From assembly GCF_019457535.1 (NCBI RefSeq), contig NZ_CP080417.1:1612001-1676000 (forward strand): DNA of 64,000 nucleotides. Reading direction: 5' to 3'. Under the pieces are notes generated by a model. It was not told where the DNA came from. It worked only from the letters and a program-made list of their open reading frames with translations, and searched no databases. Of the stretch, positions 1-7,707 are shown piece after piece. The stretch comes from Shewanella halotolerans (GTDB taxonomy: Bacteria > Pseudomonadota > Gammaproteobacteria > Enterobacterales > Shewanellaceae). Within the stretch, counting starts at the first letter, position 1. Every line of letters begins with the position of its first letter. Both the position numbers and the translations under genes were made by a program.

Positions 1-1858
1 GGCTTTCGGCGTGGGCCTTGACGCTATCGCTGGTGTGACATGAAGTACAAGTCGCCGCGATAGGCGTGCTGTACTGGCCAGCAGCTGTTGCCAGGGCACC
101 CTTAGCCTTGAAGGCGTCCAGGTTGAAGTCGTTGTGACACTGGGCACAATCTTTGATGATGCCTTGCTCGCCGTGTACTACGTGCAGTTTCATCTCCAGG
201 GCACCCTTATTCGCGCCGCCAGCGTATGTGCCGTCAGGCGTGTGACAGGCCACACAAGCATCGACACCTATGATAGGCATGTCGTTAGCGTCTTTGGTGT
301 GAGACAGCTGCTCAGACATGACGAAACCTGCATGGTGGCTACCCTTGTGCACTTCAAACTCTTTGGTGTGGCAAGATGCACAGGCAGTGAAGTTCACTGA
401 GTCGACGTGACGCATGCTTGGCGCCTTGTCTGCCAGTGCGGCGAAGGCCAGGTCGGCTTTCATGCCGGTGTACTTGTCGGTGTCGCTACCGTCGAAGGCA
501 GGATCGTCACAGTTGACGAACTCACCCTTGTCTGAGCACATTGCCCAGCCAACGAAGGTAAAGGCGGTCTCGCTGTCGATACCGTTGGCACCTAGCTTAA
601 GATCTTTGCTAGTGGTGTAAACCAGCTTGCCATCTTCCACTAGCGCCTTGGCATCGACCACGCCATTTTTCACGGCGTTGATAGAGTCTTTACCGCTATA
701 ACCTAGGGTCACATTGTTAGGACCTACGTTAGTCACGATCTCGACGCGCTGTACCATAGGCAGAATGGTGTTGATATCAACGGCTGCGCCGCTGGCATCG
801 ACCACTTGAACACTGATGGTGGCAGCAGTGCCTTCGGTGTTGATGGTTGACTCAACATTCAGGCCGTATTGATCGATAAGGGCTTTCTTATCGTTGCCAG
901 CTTGAGTATGCAGCTCGGCAGTCCAGCTCGCGTTATGACAGGCAACACAGTTGCTGTTGTCGTTTTGCTGAGAGTGGCCTTTACCCGCCTCGAAGTCGAT
1001 GTTGACGTGACAGCTGGTACAGGTTTCCATGGTTGGAATACGTGACCAGTTGCCCCACTCGGTGAGCTCGTCAGACTGAACGTGACAGGCTTGGCAGTTG
1101 TCCTGGACAATGTGGTGCGCAGTCTCGGCGCTCTTGTCCATGTTGCGGCCATACATCTTAGCGTCGTTGTGGACGTTGTGGATCAGATGGTTAAAGGCAA
1201 CTTGTGGCTTACCTTTCTCATCGGCCATCTCTTGGGTGTGGCAAGATACACAGGTCTCTACGCTGGTGTAGCTGTGGTAGATCTTCTGTCCTTCGGCGTG
1301 ACAGCTGTTACAGCTGGCGGTTGAGACCACATTCTTGGTGTAGAGTGGCTCATAACCTTCACCAGAGAAGTCTTCGGCGATCTCGGTTTGCGGCACCAGG
1401 GTGACGCCGTCGAGCAGTGTCGAGGCCTTGGCGACGATATTGTATCTTTGGGTCAGCTCTGGGTTGTAGCCTTCCACTTCGATGGTAAAGGTGTAGTTAC
1501 CATTCTTGTGGTCGGTGAAGGCTTTTTGTGAACCGATATATTGCCATTCGGCGGCATTACCTGCACCGCTCGCGCCTTGTGGCAGCAGTTGAACCACTTT
1601 TTTCACTTCAAGGTCTTTCAGACCGATAACGGGAAGATCTTCCTCGTTGGTCGCAAAGACTGTGATTGTGGGTGTGCCGTTGTCGTATTCAACCTTGGTG
1701 ACATCAAGGTGAAGTACTTCAATGGCATCGGCCGCTGGGCCACCTGGGTTGCCCGGATTACCATCACTACCGTCGCTGCCACCACAACCAGTGAGAGCCA
1801 TGGAGACGGCACCTGCTGCGAGTAGCAGCTTAAATTTATTGTGTTGTACGTTCATCAT
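1..1858 (-). CDS. mtrC: MtrC, outer-membrane decaheme c-type cytochrome (3' end cut by window edge)
   Basis: Surface lipoprotein that passes electrons from the MtrA-MtrB conduit to extracellular iron or manganese oxides and flavins. The frame is open from the ATG pair at 1858/1855, behind an AGGGA ribosome site, to the left edge, about 619 codons. The N-terminus (MMNVQHNKFKLLLAAGAVSM, then ALTGC) is a lipoprotein signal with the lipidated Cys at residue 25 and a Gly-rich tether after it, and closely resembles MR-1 MtrC. Nine CxxCH haem motifs are visible: five in the first half (antisense near 930-1315) and four near 35-385. The tenth would lie in the missing 50 or so residues. It has its own upstream region, separated from the omcA gene by terminator hairpins. 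mtrA and mtrB are expected beyond the edge but are not seen. Confidence 0.93.
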   Translation of the reverse strand, partial: MMNVQHNKFKLLLAAGAVSMALTGCGGSDGSDGNPGNPGGPAADAIEVLHLDVTKVEYDNGTPTITVFATNEEDLPVIGLKDLEVKKVVQLLPQGASGAGNAAEWQYIGSQKAFTDHKNGNYTFTIEVEGYNPELTQRYNIVAKASTLLDGVTLVPQTEIAEDFSGEGYEPLYTKNVVSTASCNSCHAEGQKIYHSYTSVETCVSCHTQEMADEKGKPQVAFNHLIHNVHNDAKMYGRNMDKSAETAHHIVQDNCQACHVQSDELTEWGNWSRIPTMETCTSCHVNIDFEAGKGHSQQNDNSNCVACHNASWTAELHTQAGNDKKALIDQYGLNVESTINTEGTAATISVQVVDASGAAVDINTILPMVQRVEIVTNVGPNNVTLGYSGKDSINAVKNGVVDAKALVEDGKLVYTTSKDLKLGANGIDSETAFTFVGWAMCSDKGEFVNCDDPAFDGSDTDKYTGMKADLAFAALADKAPSMRHVDSVNFTACASCHTKEFEVHKGSHHAGFVMSEQLSHTKDANDMPIIGVDACVACHTPDGTYAGGANKGALEMKLHVVHGEQGIIKDCAQCHNDFNLDAFKAKGALATAAGQYSTPIAATCTSCHTSDSVKAHAES

Positions 1859-2153
1859 TTTTTTCCCTGCATAGGTTTGGCATCGTCTTAAGTGCATGGC
1901 CTGTTAACAGCGCCGATTCTCGTTTATAAGTTGTGCGACCTAAGTCAATGCTGGAAATAGAAATCCCCAAGGAAATGCTAACGTAACAGACGGCTAAAAT
2001 CTGCCTGACTGAGTCTAATGTGTGACCGAGATCTTTCTATTTCTAAAGGGGTAGCCCGGCGTGCGAAGAATGGGGTGGCTTGGGGGAAAAAATGTTGCAA
2101 AATGAAACAGTTTTGCGATTTTTGTTCTTATTTTAGCGTTCACTGTTCTACAG
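1859..2153 (-). promoter_or_regulatory. mtrC upstream region
   Basis: This non-coding stretch separates the second omcA transcription unit from mtrC and holds the mtrC promoter. It contains a CRP-like site at 2021-2036 inside a 34-bp block (2021-2054) that recurs in front of the second omcA. A clear -10/-35 pair could not be chosen with confidence. The small reading frame at 2015-2203 has no ribosome site and looks like chance. Confidence 0.6.
2021..2036. promoter_or_regulatory. CRP-like site upstream of mtrC
   Basis: The left half TGTGA is perfect and the core reads ccgaga. The right half keeps only the TC of TCACA. The site lies 163-178 bp upstream of the mtrC start. CRP is known to control mtr/omc genes in S. 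oneidensis, so the assignment fits, but one half is degenerate. Confidence 0.5.
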
Positions 2154-2183
2154 TAAAAACAAAGGGAGGCGAGTGCCTCCCTT
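2154..2183 (-). terminator. Rho-independent terminator after the second omcA
   Basis: On the minus strand a nine-base stem (AAGGGAGGC / GCCTCCCTT, loop ACTC) is followed by TGTTTTTA. It ends the omcA transcript before the mtrC promoter. Confidence 0.8.
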
Positions 2184-2197
2184 CGAGGTAGATGTCG

Positions 2198-2224
2198 ACC
2201 CACTAACCTTGAGAGTTAGTGGGT
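2198..2224 (-). terminator. Second hairpin directly after omcA stop
   Basis: A perfect ten-base inverted repeat (ACCCACTAAC / GTTAGTGGGT, seven-base loop) begins nine bases after the omcA stop codon. It has no U-tract, so it may protect the 3' end or assist the terminator that follows. Confidence 0.5.
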
Positions 2225-2232
2225 CAAACCTA

Positions 2233-4410
2233 CTAGTGACCGTGCAGTTCCATCACCTTTTCAGGTGTGTGACAGGTCTTACAGGTTTCTGCTGCGCGAG
2301 TACGTACGTCATCGGCATCAACACCGTCTAAGATACCGCCGTTGGTCTCGATGTGAGACTTGGCTGCATCGCTCAGGTATTTCTGGTGACAGCTCATACA
2401 AGCACCTGCATCGGAAGATACCCAGATGTCTTCACCTGTTAACAGGTTGCCATAGCGCCATGTACGCTCAGGAGCGCGGCCCAGTTCGATACCGCCGTCT
2501 GTGTGACAGGTCATACAGTCGGTTTTCACAACAGTGCTAGAACCTACGCCAGCATATTTGAGGAAGTGACCCTCAGCTTCGTGTGCCTTGTAGGCGTAGC
2601 TGGTTGGTTTCTTCGCATTTGGATACTGCTCGCTGGCGTTAGCCTTAGTGGTCTTGTCAGAAGTGTGGCAAGTCTGACAGTTGTAACCATTGTTGTAGTG
2701 ATGGTTTTCCTGGTTGTGGCAGCCCTGACACTTGCTAGGGTCAATGATGTCACGACGCTCAGCAGGTGTTGCGCTGTCGTCGATGGCGCCATCTTTCCAG
2801 ACGAAGTGCATAGCTTCTTGTTTAGCTTCTACCTTACGTACACCTTCGGTTGCACAGGCGGTAGGCTTAATCTCGGCAACGCCATAGCCACCGTTGTTGA
2901 AGCAGACTTTCAGCGCTGACCAAAGCTCGAAGGTCTTGCCGTTGGCATCGGCAGGTAGATCAAACTTAGTACCTGTTAGGGTGTAAGTCTTAGTCTCGGC
3001 GTTGTAAACCCCTTCTTCAAGCGCGATACGACGATTGCTATAAGAGGCATCGCTGTAGGCTGGGAAGTCTTTGTCGATATCCCAGGCCACAACCACACGT
3101 GATTTCGGATCTAATAGCTCGCCATCCAGGGCGGCGCCATCGGCACCCAGTACCTGTACGTCGAAGACGAACTTACCATTAGCATCAACACCTATGTTGC
3201 TGAACTTAACGCTCATCGCCTCGGCATCTTGGTAGGCTTTCAGTACGTCGCCATGACGCTTGAAGGCGCTACCTGTGCCGCCGTATGGTTCGGTGCTGTT
3301 GTGACAGGCCATACAGTCTGTGCTGCTGTGGTGAGAAGATGGTTTCTCGCTGTGACAGGCGATACAGGCTGTGTTGCTCAGGTCTGCCTTGTAAAGGTCG
3401 GCATTTGCCGGTGCATTGCTGCCCTCGACGTGACAGGCGCTACAATCGGCCGCTGGTTTTTGTGGGAACATCACCTTGCCGTAGTCATGTACGCCGCCGC
3501 CATAGCCGATCACCTTGTAAGGTGCAGGCACCTGGTTGCCGTCGGCATCATAGGTGTGACGTTCTTCACCACGGTGAATGGCGTGGATCATGTAAGTGAA
3601 GTCGACGCTGTTGCCGGTTTCTGGATCGCCTGAGGTGGCGGTGTGGCAAGAGGCGCAGTTTTCGATGTTAATACGACGGCCACCATGCAGTGCCAGACTC
3701 TCTGGCTGGTGACAGGTGTAACAGGTCTCGATAGCAACCACGTTGCGGGTTTGAATGCCTTCAGTCGCGCCACTAGAAGGTTGGAAATCATAGTTGGCGT
3801 TAGCCGTGACACTAGGTTGTTCCAGCTCGAGCGTAATACGCTGAGTCGCATCGGCGTCATAGGTCACAGTGACAGGTGAGGTGACGTTGGCGATGTTGGT
3901 CTGGAAGGTATAGGTGTAGCTACCATCTTCGTTGTCGACCAGGCAGTCGTCGCACTTGGCGGCCTGCTCTACGTTGGCTTGGAACTGGTTAGACGGATTG
4001 ATGTCGGTATCGCCCTCAGGTACCCAGTCTGGGTTAGGCGCTTTCTCGCTATTGATATAGGCCTGCCATTGGAAGCCGCGATCGGCGGTTTCGCCATCGG
4101 CTTTGGTTTCAACCACATGGGTCAGCTGCGCGACACCAAATCTCAGGTCGTGGTCTTTGGTGAGCCCAAGTACGGCAACGCCGTTTGCATCTTGAAGCTT
4201 GAAGTCGACCGTGACTTTACCTGCGTCGATTGTCGCATTGGTAAAGGTTGCCTGAAGGGTAGGTGTAGTGTCGATGTTGACACCAATGACGCCGTCCTTA
4301 CCATCTTCGCCATCTTTACCGTCGCTGCCGCAACCGGATAAGGCGAGAGAGAGAAGTCCGGCACCTAATACAGCTTTTGTCGCTGCATTAACATTGAACT
4401 TTTTCATCAT
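2233..4410 (-). CDS. omcA: OmcA-type outer-membrane decaheme cytochrome (second copy)
   Basis: Extracellular decaheme lipoprotein of the OmcA clade, a terminal reductase for metal oxides and flavins that works with MtrCAB. I start it at the ATG pair at 4410, behind AGGGAAT, rather than 15 bases upstream, giving 725 residues, close to MR-1 OmcA (735). The lipobox LSGC puts the lipidated Cys at residue 27, followed by repeated GKDGEDG triplets. The ten CxxCH motifs begin near residues 230, 252, 323, 349, 366, 561, 578, 632, 671 and 710, the two pentahaem modules of the family. A non-haem CDDC near residue 153 may form a disulfide. It is highly similar to the copy at 7708-9858, so the two are probably duplicates. 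It has its own promoter region and terminator, so it is likely monocistronic. Confidence 0.92.
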   Translation of the reverse strand: MMKKFNVNAATKAVLGAGLLSLALSGCGSDGKDGEDGKDGVIGVNIDTTPTLQATFTNATIDAGKVTVDFKLQDANGVAVLGLTKDHDLRFGVAQLTHVVETKADGETADRGFQWQAYINSEKAPNPDWVPEGDTDINPSNQFQANVEQAAKCDDCLVDNEDGSYTYTFQTNIANVTSPVTVTYDADATQRITLELEQPSVTANANYDFQPSSGATEGIQTRNVVAIETCYTCHQPESLALHGGRRINIENCASCHTATSGDPETGNSVDFTYMIHAIHRGEERHTYDADGNQVPAPYKVIGYGGGVHDYGKVMFPQKPAADCSACHVEGSNAPANADLYKADLSNTACIACHSEKPSSHHSSTDCMACHNSTEPYGGTGSAFKRHGDVLKAYQDAEAMSVKFSNIGVDANGKFVFDVQVLGADGAALDGELLDPKSRVVVAWDIDKDFPAYSDASYSNRRIALEEGVYNAETKTYTLTGTKFDLPADANGKTFELWSALKVCFNNGGYGVAEIKPTACATEGVRKVEAKQEAMHFVWKDGAIDDSATPAERRDIIDPSKCQGCHNQENHHYNNGYNCQTCHTSDKTTKANASEQYPNAKKPTSYAYKAHEAEGHFLKYAGVGSSTVVKTDCMTCHTDGGIELGRAPERTWRYGNLLTGEDIWVSSDAGACMSCHQKYLSDAAKSHIETNGGILDGVDADDVRTRAAETCKTCHTPEKVMELHGH

Positions 4411-4820
4411 GATTATTCCCTGCAATAGTTTTAATCATCACTAATTGATTGTTCTTCAATAAAAACAAGGACTGAAATTGAGAACAGCATTTGTTTTGTC
4501 TACTGAAAACACCCGCTTAGTGTGTGGAATTAATTTCCACCTCTAAGGCTATCGAAATGGCAACTTTTTAGCAGGTGTTTCAGTCTGCTTATGTGATTGA
4601 GATCTGACTATTTCTTTAGAGGTAGGCAAAAAAATGCATTTTGGGTGAAATTTTTATTTTCAGTCAAGAAAGTCAGCCAGTTAAATCACATCCTGTTAAT
4701 TTGCTGTAGCCGAAAATGTGGCGCCTTTGGGGGTATGTAGACCTTGTGTTTCCCTGAGTTTGCTCCATGCGCACCCGTAGTCTGCGGCAGATGGGAGATA
4801 AAGTGGAACTGAAAGCGGCG
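4411..4820 (-). promoter_or_regulatory. Upstream region of second omcA
   Basis: This AT-rich gap has no gene. It carries a CRP-like site at 4592-4607 inside the 34-bp block (4592-4625) shared with the mtrC upstream region, 182 bp or more before the start codon. A candidate -10 (TGCTAAAAA, minus strand, near 4564-4572) lies about where a class II CRP promoter would need it. Confidence 0.5.
4592..4607. promoter_or_regulatory. CRP-like site upstream of second omcA
   Basis: The site reads TGTGA, ttgaga, TCTGA: one perfect half and one weak half. Spacing and flanks match the site in front of mtrC. Confidence 0.5.
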
Positions 4821-4854
4821 AAAAAAAGAGTGCCAGGCAATGCCTGACACTCTT
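4821..4854 (-). terminator. Terminator after the divergent decaheme gene
   Basis: A long stem, AGAGTG-CAGGCA against TGCCTG-CACTCT with one mismatch, is followed on the minus strand by a run of seven U. It lies 40 bases past the stop codon. Confidence 0.85.
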
Positions 4855-4894
4855 AGCTTATTTTGAATGGGTCTTTAAAACAGTGGCGTCTGTT

Positions 4895-7168
4895 CTAGTT
4901 CTGCTTGTGCAGCTCGGCGACCTTCTCTGCGCTGTGGCAGGTGAGGCATGACTCGCTGTTTAGCATGGCCGCTTCATAGCTGCCGGCAACGACGCCGCCC
5001 ATGCTCTCGATGTGAGATTTGGCCGAATCTTTACCACCGCCGATCTCATAGCTTGATGAGACGTGGCAAGAGGCGCACACACCGGCCTGTGGGCTGGAGT
5101 AGCTGGCATCGCCCTTGTTCCAGCGCATCGGTGTTGAACGTGCATTCTCTAGACCGAAGTTGAGATCGCTGTGACAGGCTGAGCAGTTGGCACTGCTGAC
5201 CAGTTGATGCACATCGGCGCGGCCATGGGCTTTACCGAAGGTGCCGTGAACGCGCACCACCAGGCTGTTGTAGTCACCGGCTTCGTGACACTGGGCACAG
5301 GTGTGTACGTCGGCGTTGCGGTAGTGCGCGGCGCCTTTACGGGCCACCATGTCGTTGTTGTGACAGCTTGCGCAGTTCTCATAGTCCACGGCGCTGGCAC
5401 GCACTGCACCAGGCGTTCCGTCAAGCTTAACGAACTCTGTCTTGGCCGCGTTGGCGCTTAACACGCCGGCGCAGTTGCCTTCGCCGTCAAGTTCAACCAA
5501 GGTTGAAGACTTGTTCTTAAAGCAGGTGCTAAAGCTTGAGGTGATCGCCAGATCTGCACCATTGGCAATAACCTCTGCCAGTGAAGGTAGGCCATAGTTA
5601 GGCTTAGACGCATCGACGGTCACCCTATAGCTGCCATCCGGGTTAGCGGTTGCGCTACCACTGGTGCGCGCCGCCAGGTAGGCGTCAGGTTTAACCGCAT
5701 CGACGGCGTTAACATACACGGTAACGCGCGGTACATGTAGGCTGGTAACCGCCTCTTCACCTTTATTCAGGTTGAGCGTAAAGCTTAAGGTCGCGCTGGT
5801 TTCATCCCAGGCAATTTGGCTGTAGCTAGCACCGACTAAGATACCGGCCTGTGACGCGGCCTGGCTGCTGGCCTGCTGGTGACCGGCGAAGTGACGGAAG
5901 GCGCCACCACGGGTATTGCCATCTTGGCTGCTGTGACAGGTGACACAACCTACCATTGTTGCGCCTTCTTCACCCGGCGCCACCAGGTTGCTGCCTCTAT
6001 GATATTCGCCATGACAGCTTTGACAGCTGGTCACATCTTTATCGCCAAACCAGGCCAGGGCGTGAGCGGTCAGGCCTTCTGGCAGCGTTTCTTCTGTGGT
6101 GGTGTAGCTTACATGACAGCTTTGGCAGTTGGCTGTCGAGGCCGGGAAGTTAAGCTCGGCCTTAGGATTGCCTTCGCTATCGAGCGCCGCACCATCAAAC
6201 TCATAGGTAAAGGCTGGGTTGTTGGCATTGGCGATAACCGAGTTGAACTTGGCGAGCTCGCGGCGATCACTCTCTGTGATGCCTGTGTGCACGGCGTGAA
6301 CCAGTCCCTTGATGGAGCCATCAAAGTTAAATTCGACCGTGTTGCCTTCACCATCGATACCTGAGCCGCTGTACTGTGTATAGTCTGTGTGGCAGAAACC
6401 ACAGCCGTCGGCGGTATTACCATAGTTGCCGTGGCGGATATGATCCTGACCTACGTGACAACTGGTACAGGTATCCATCTCCAGCACTTTCTTAGGCGAA
6501 GAGACCGACTGCTCGGTCAAAGGATCCCAGTAGTAGGCTTCGACATTCTTTAGCTTGTTCTGTCCCACACCATAGGTGATCAGGTAGATACCATTGATAC
6601 GGTTGGCATCATAGTCGTAGTCTAGGCCGTTGGTGTCGATGATTTCTGGCGCCGTGACCCGATAACGGCCTTCGCCTAGGTAGCTCAGGCAGCTCAGTCC
6701 TTCAGGGCAGTCACGAGTTGGACGCCAGTTGTTGGTGCCAGTCATAGGCACGCCGTTCTTGCTGGCGTTGCGGTAAGAGAGCCAGATTTCCTCGTCGCCA
6801 TCGGCGCGGCCGGTGACCTGGGTGCCATCTTCCAGGCTGTAAGGTGTGAAGGCCTCGCTGCGGGTGCCTATACGACCGAAGGCGATGCGCAGTGGGTCGG
6901 TGAGCGCCTCTAATCCTGTGACGGCGACGCCATTAGGATTGGTCAGGCTAAATTCGAAGCTTAGGGTCTTGGCCGCCGCGTCATAGCTGGCGCTTTCTAT
7001 TTTGGTTTGGACCGCTGTCGCGCTGTTGATATCGACCGCAATTTCACCAGGCTTGCCATCTTCACCATCTTTACCATCGCTGCCGCCACAGCCGACCAGC
7101 GCCAGAGACAAGGCTCCGACACCGAATGCTGCTTTGACTGCGGTACTGATTGAATACCGTTTCATCAT
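4895..7168 (-). CDS. OmcA/MtrC-family decaheme lipoprotein of unassigned clade
   Basis: Surface c-type cytochrome, probably another terminal reductase served by an Mtr conduit. I start it at the ATG pair at 7168, directly behind GGGGAAAA, which gives 757 residues. The longer reading frame adds 19 basic residues without a ribosome site. The lipobox LVGC lipidates Cys27, followed by a Gly-rich GKDGEDGKPG tether. Ten CxxCH motifs begin near residues 234, 256, 348, 382, 408, 599, 624, 662, 698 and 741. Two further Cys pairs (CPEGLSC near 154-160 and Cys549/Cys566) probably form disulfides in the beta-barrel domains. Apart from the haem modules it shares little with the OmcA copies on either side. 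UndA proteins have eleven haems, so the count argues against a plain UndA; MtrC/MtrF-like or another minor clade is possible. The gene stands alone between terminators. Confidence 0.85.
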   Translation of the reverse strand: MMKRYSISTAVKAAFGVGALSLALVGCGGSDGKDGEDGKPGEIAVDINSATAVQTKIESASYDAAAKTLSFEFSLTNPNGVAVTGLEALTDPLRIAFGRIGTRSEAFTPYSLEDGTQVTGRADGDEEIWLSYRNASKNGVPMTGTNNWRPTRDCPEGLSCLSYLGEGRYRVTAPEIIDTNGLDYDYDANRINGIYLITYGVGQNKLKNVEAYYWDPLTEQSVSSPKKVLEMDTCTSCHVGQDHIRHGNYGNTADGCGFCHTDYTQYSGSGIDGEGNTVEFNFDGSIKGLVHAVHTGITESDRRELAKFNSVIANANNPAFTYEFDGAALDSEGNPKAELNFPASTANCQSCHVSYTTTEETLPEGLTAHALAWFGDKDVTSCQSCHGEYHRGSNLVAPGEEGATMVGCVTCHSSQDGNTRGGAFRHFAGHQQASSQAASQAGILVGASYSQIAWDETSATLSFTLNLNKGEEAVTSLHVPRVTVYVNAVDAVKPDAYLAARTSGSATANPDGSYRVTVDASKPNYGLPSLAEVIANGADLAITSSFSTCFKNKSSTLVELDGEGNCAGVLSANAAKTEFVKLDGTPGAVRASAVDYENCASCHNNDMVARKGAAHYRNADVHTCAQCHEAGDYNSLVVRVHGTFGKAHGRADVHQLVSSANCSACHSDLNFGLENARSTPMRWNKGDASYSSPQAGVCASCHVSSSYEIGGGKDSAKSHIESMGGVVAGSYEAAMLNSESCLTCHSAEKVAELHKQN

Positions 7169-7641
7169 TTTTCCCCTGCATGAGAATGAGAGTGATCTCA
7201 ATTTTTTCTTTTTTGGTATGAACAAGGTGGCCAGAGTTATTGCTATTGCCTCAACAACTTGGCGGCACCTTATGGGCCATATTACTTAAAAGGGGGTAGG
7301 TGCAACGGCCCACCTGGCGCAAACGTGAAGCGGATCCATTAAGCTTGGTGTAAATTGATAAACTTGTTAAATCCAATATTTTACATGTACTTACAAGTGT
7401 TGCGTGAGGGCGTTTTTACTTCAGTGGCCTAAAAATAAGCCTTTTCTTAAATAAAGCTTAAGCGACAGGGGATTTTTTCATCGCAGTTTTGATCTAACGC
7501 AAGCATAGGCATTGGGGGATAGATCAATTTCGCCGGTGAAACACCCGGGTTTGTGGGCGGGATGTTATCGGTGTGTGAAGGGAGCGGCTAGATGGCGTGG
7601 CGTTTGGCGTCATGCATTGATGGCATGTATCGGTGTCAGGC
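7169..7641 (-). promoter_or_regulatory. Upstream region of the divergent decaheme gene
   Basis: This gap of about 470 bp has no supported gene. It should carry the promoter of the cytochrome starting at 7168. Near 7281-7300 it has a GGGGGTAG stretch behind an AT-rich run that loosely resembles the end of the block shared by the other two genes. No full TGTGA-N6-TCACA palindrome was seen. Confidence 0.35.
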
Positions 7642-7673
7642 GATAAAAAAGGAGGCCGTAGCCTCCTTTTATC
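7642..7673 (-). terminator. Terminator of the mtrDEF-omcA operon
   Basis: A perfect stem (AAAAGGAGGC, loop CGTA, GCCTCCTTTT) is flanked by A and T runs on both sides, so it can work in both directions. It lies about 35 bases past the first omcA stop. Confidence 0.88.
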
Positions 7674-7707
7674 AAGCGTATCACTCACCATCTTTTATAA
7701 AACGATG

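Noticed and set aside
7169..7225. Longer N-terminus (MFIPKKKKLRSLSFSCRGK) of the divergent decaheme protein
   Set aside because: It has no ribosome site and would put 19 basic residues before a standard lipoprotein signal. The ATG pair behind GGGGAAAA is better.
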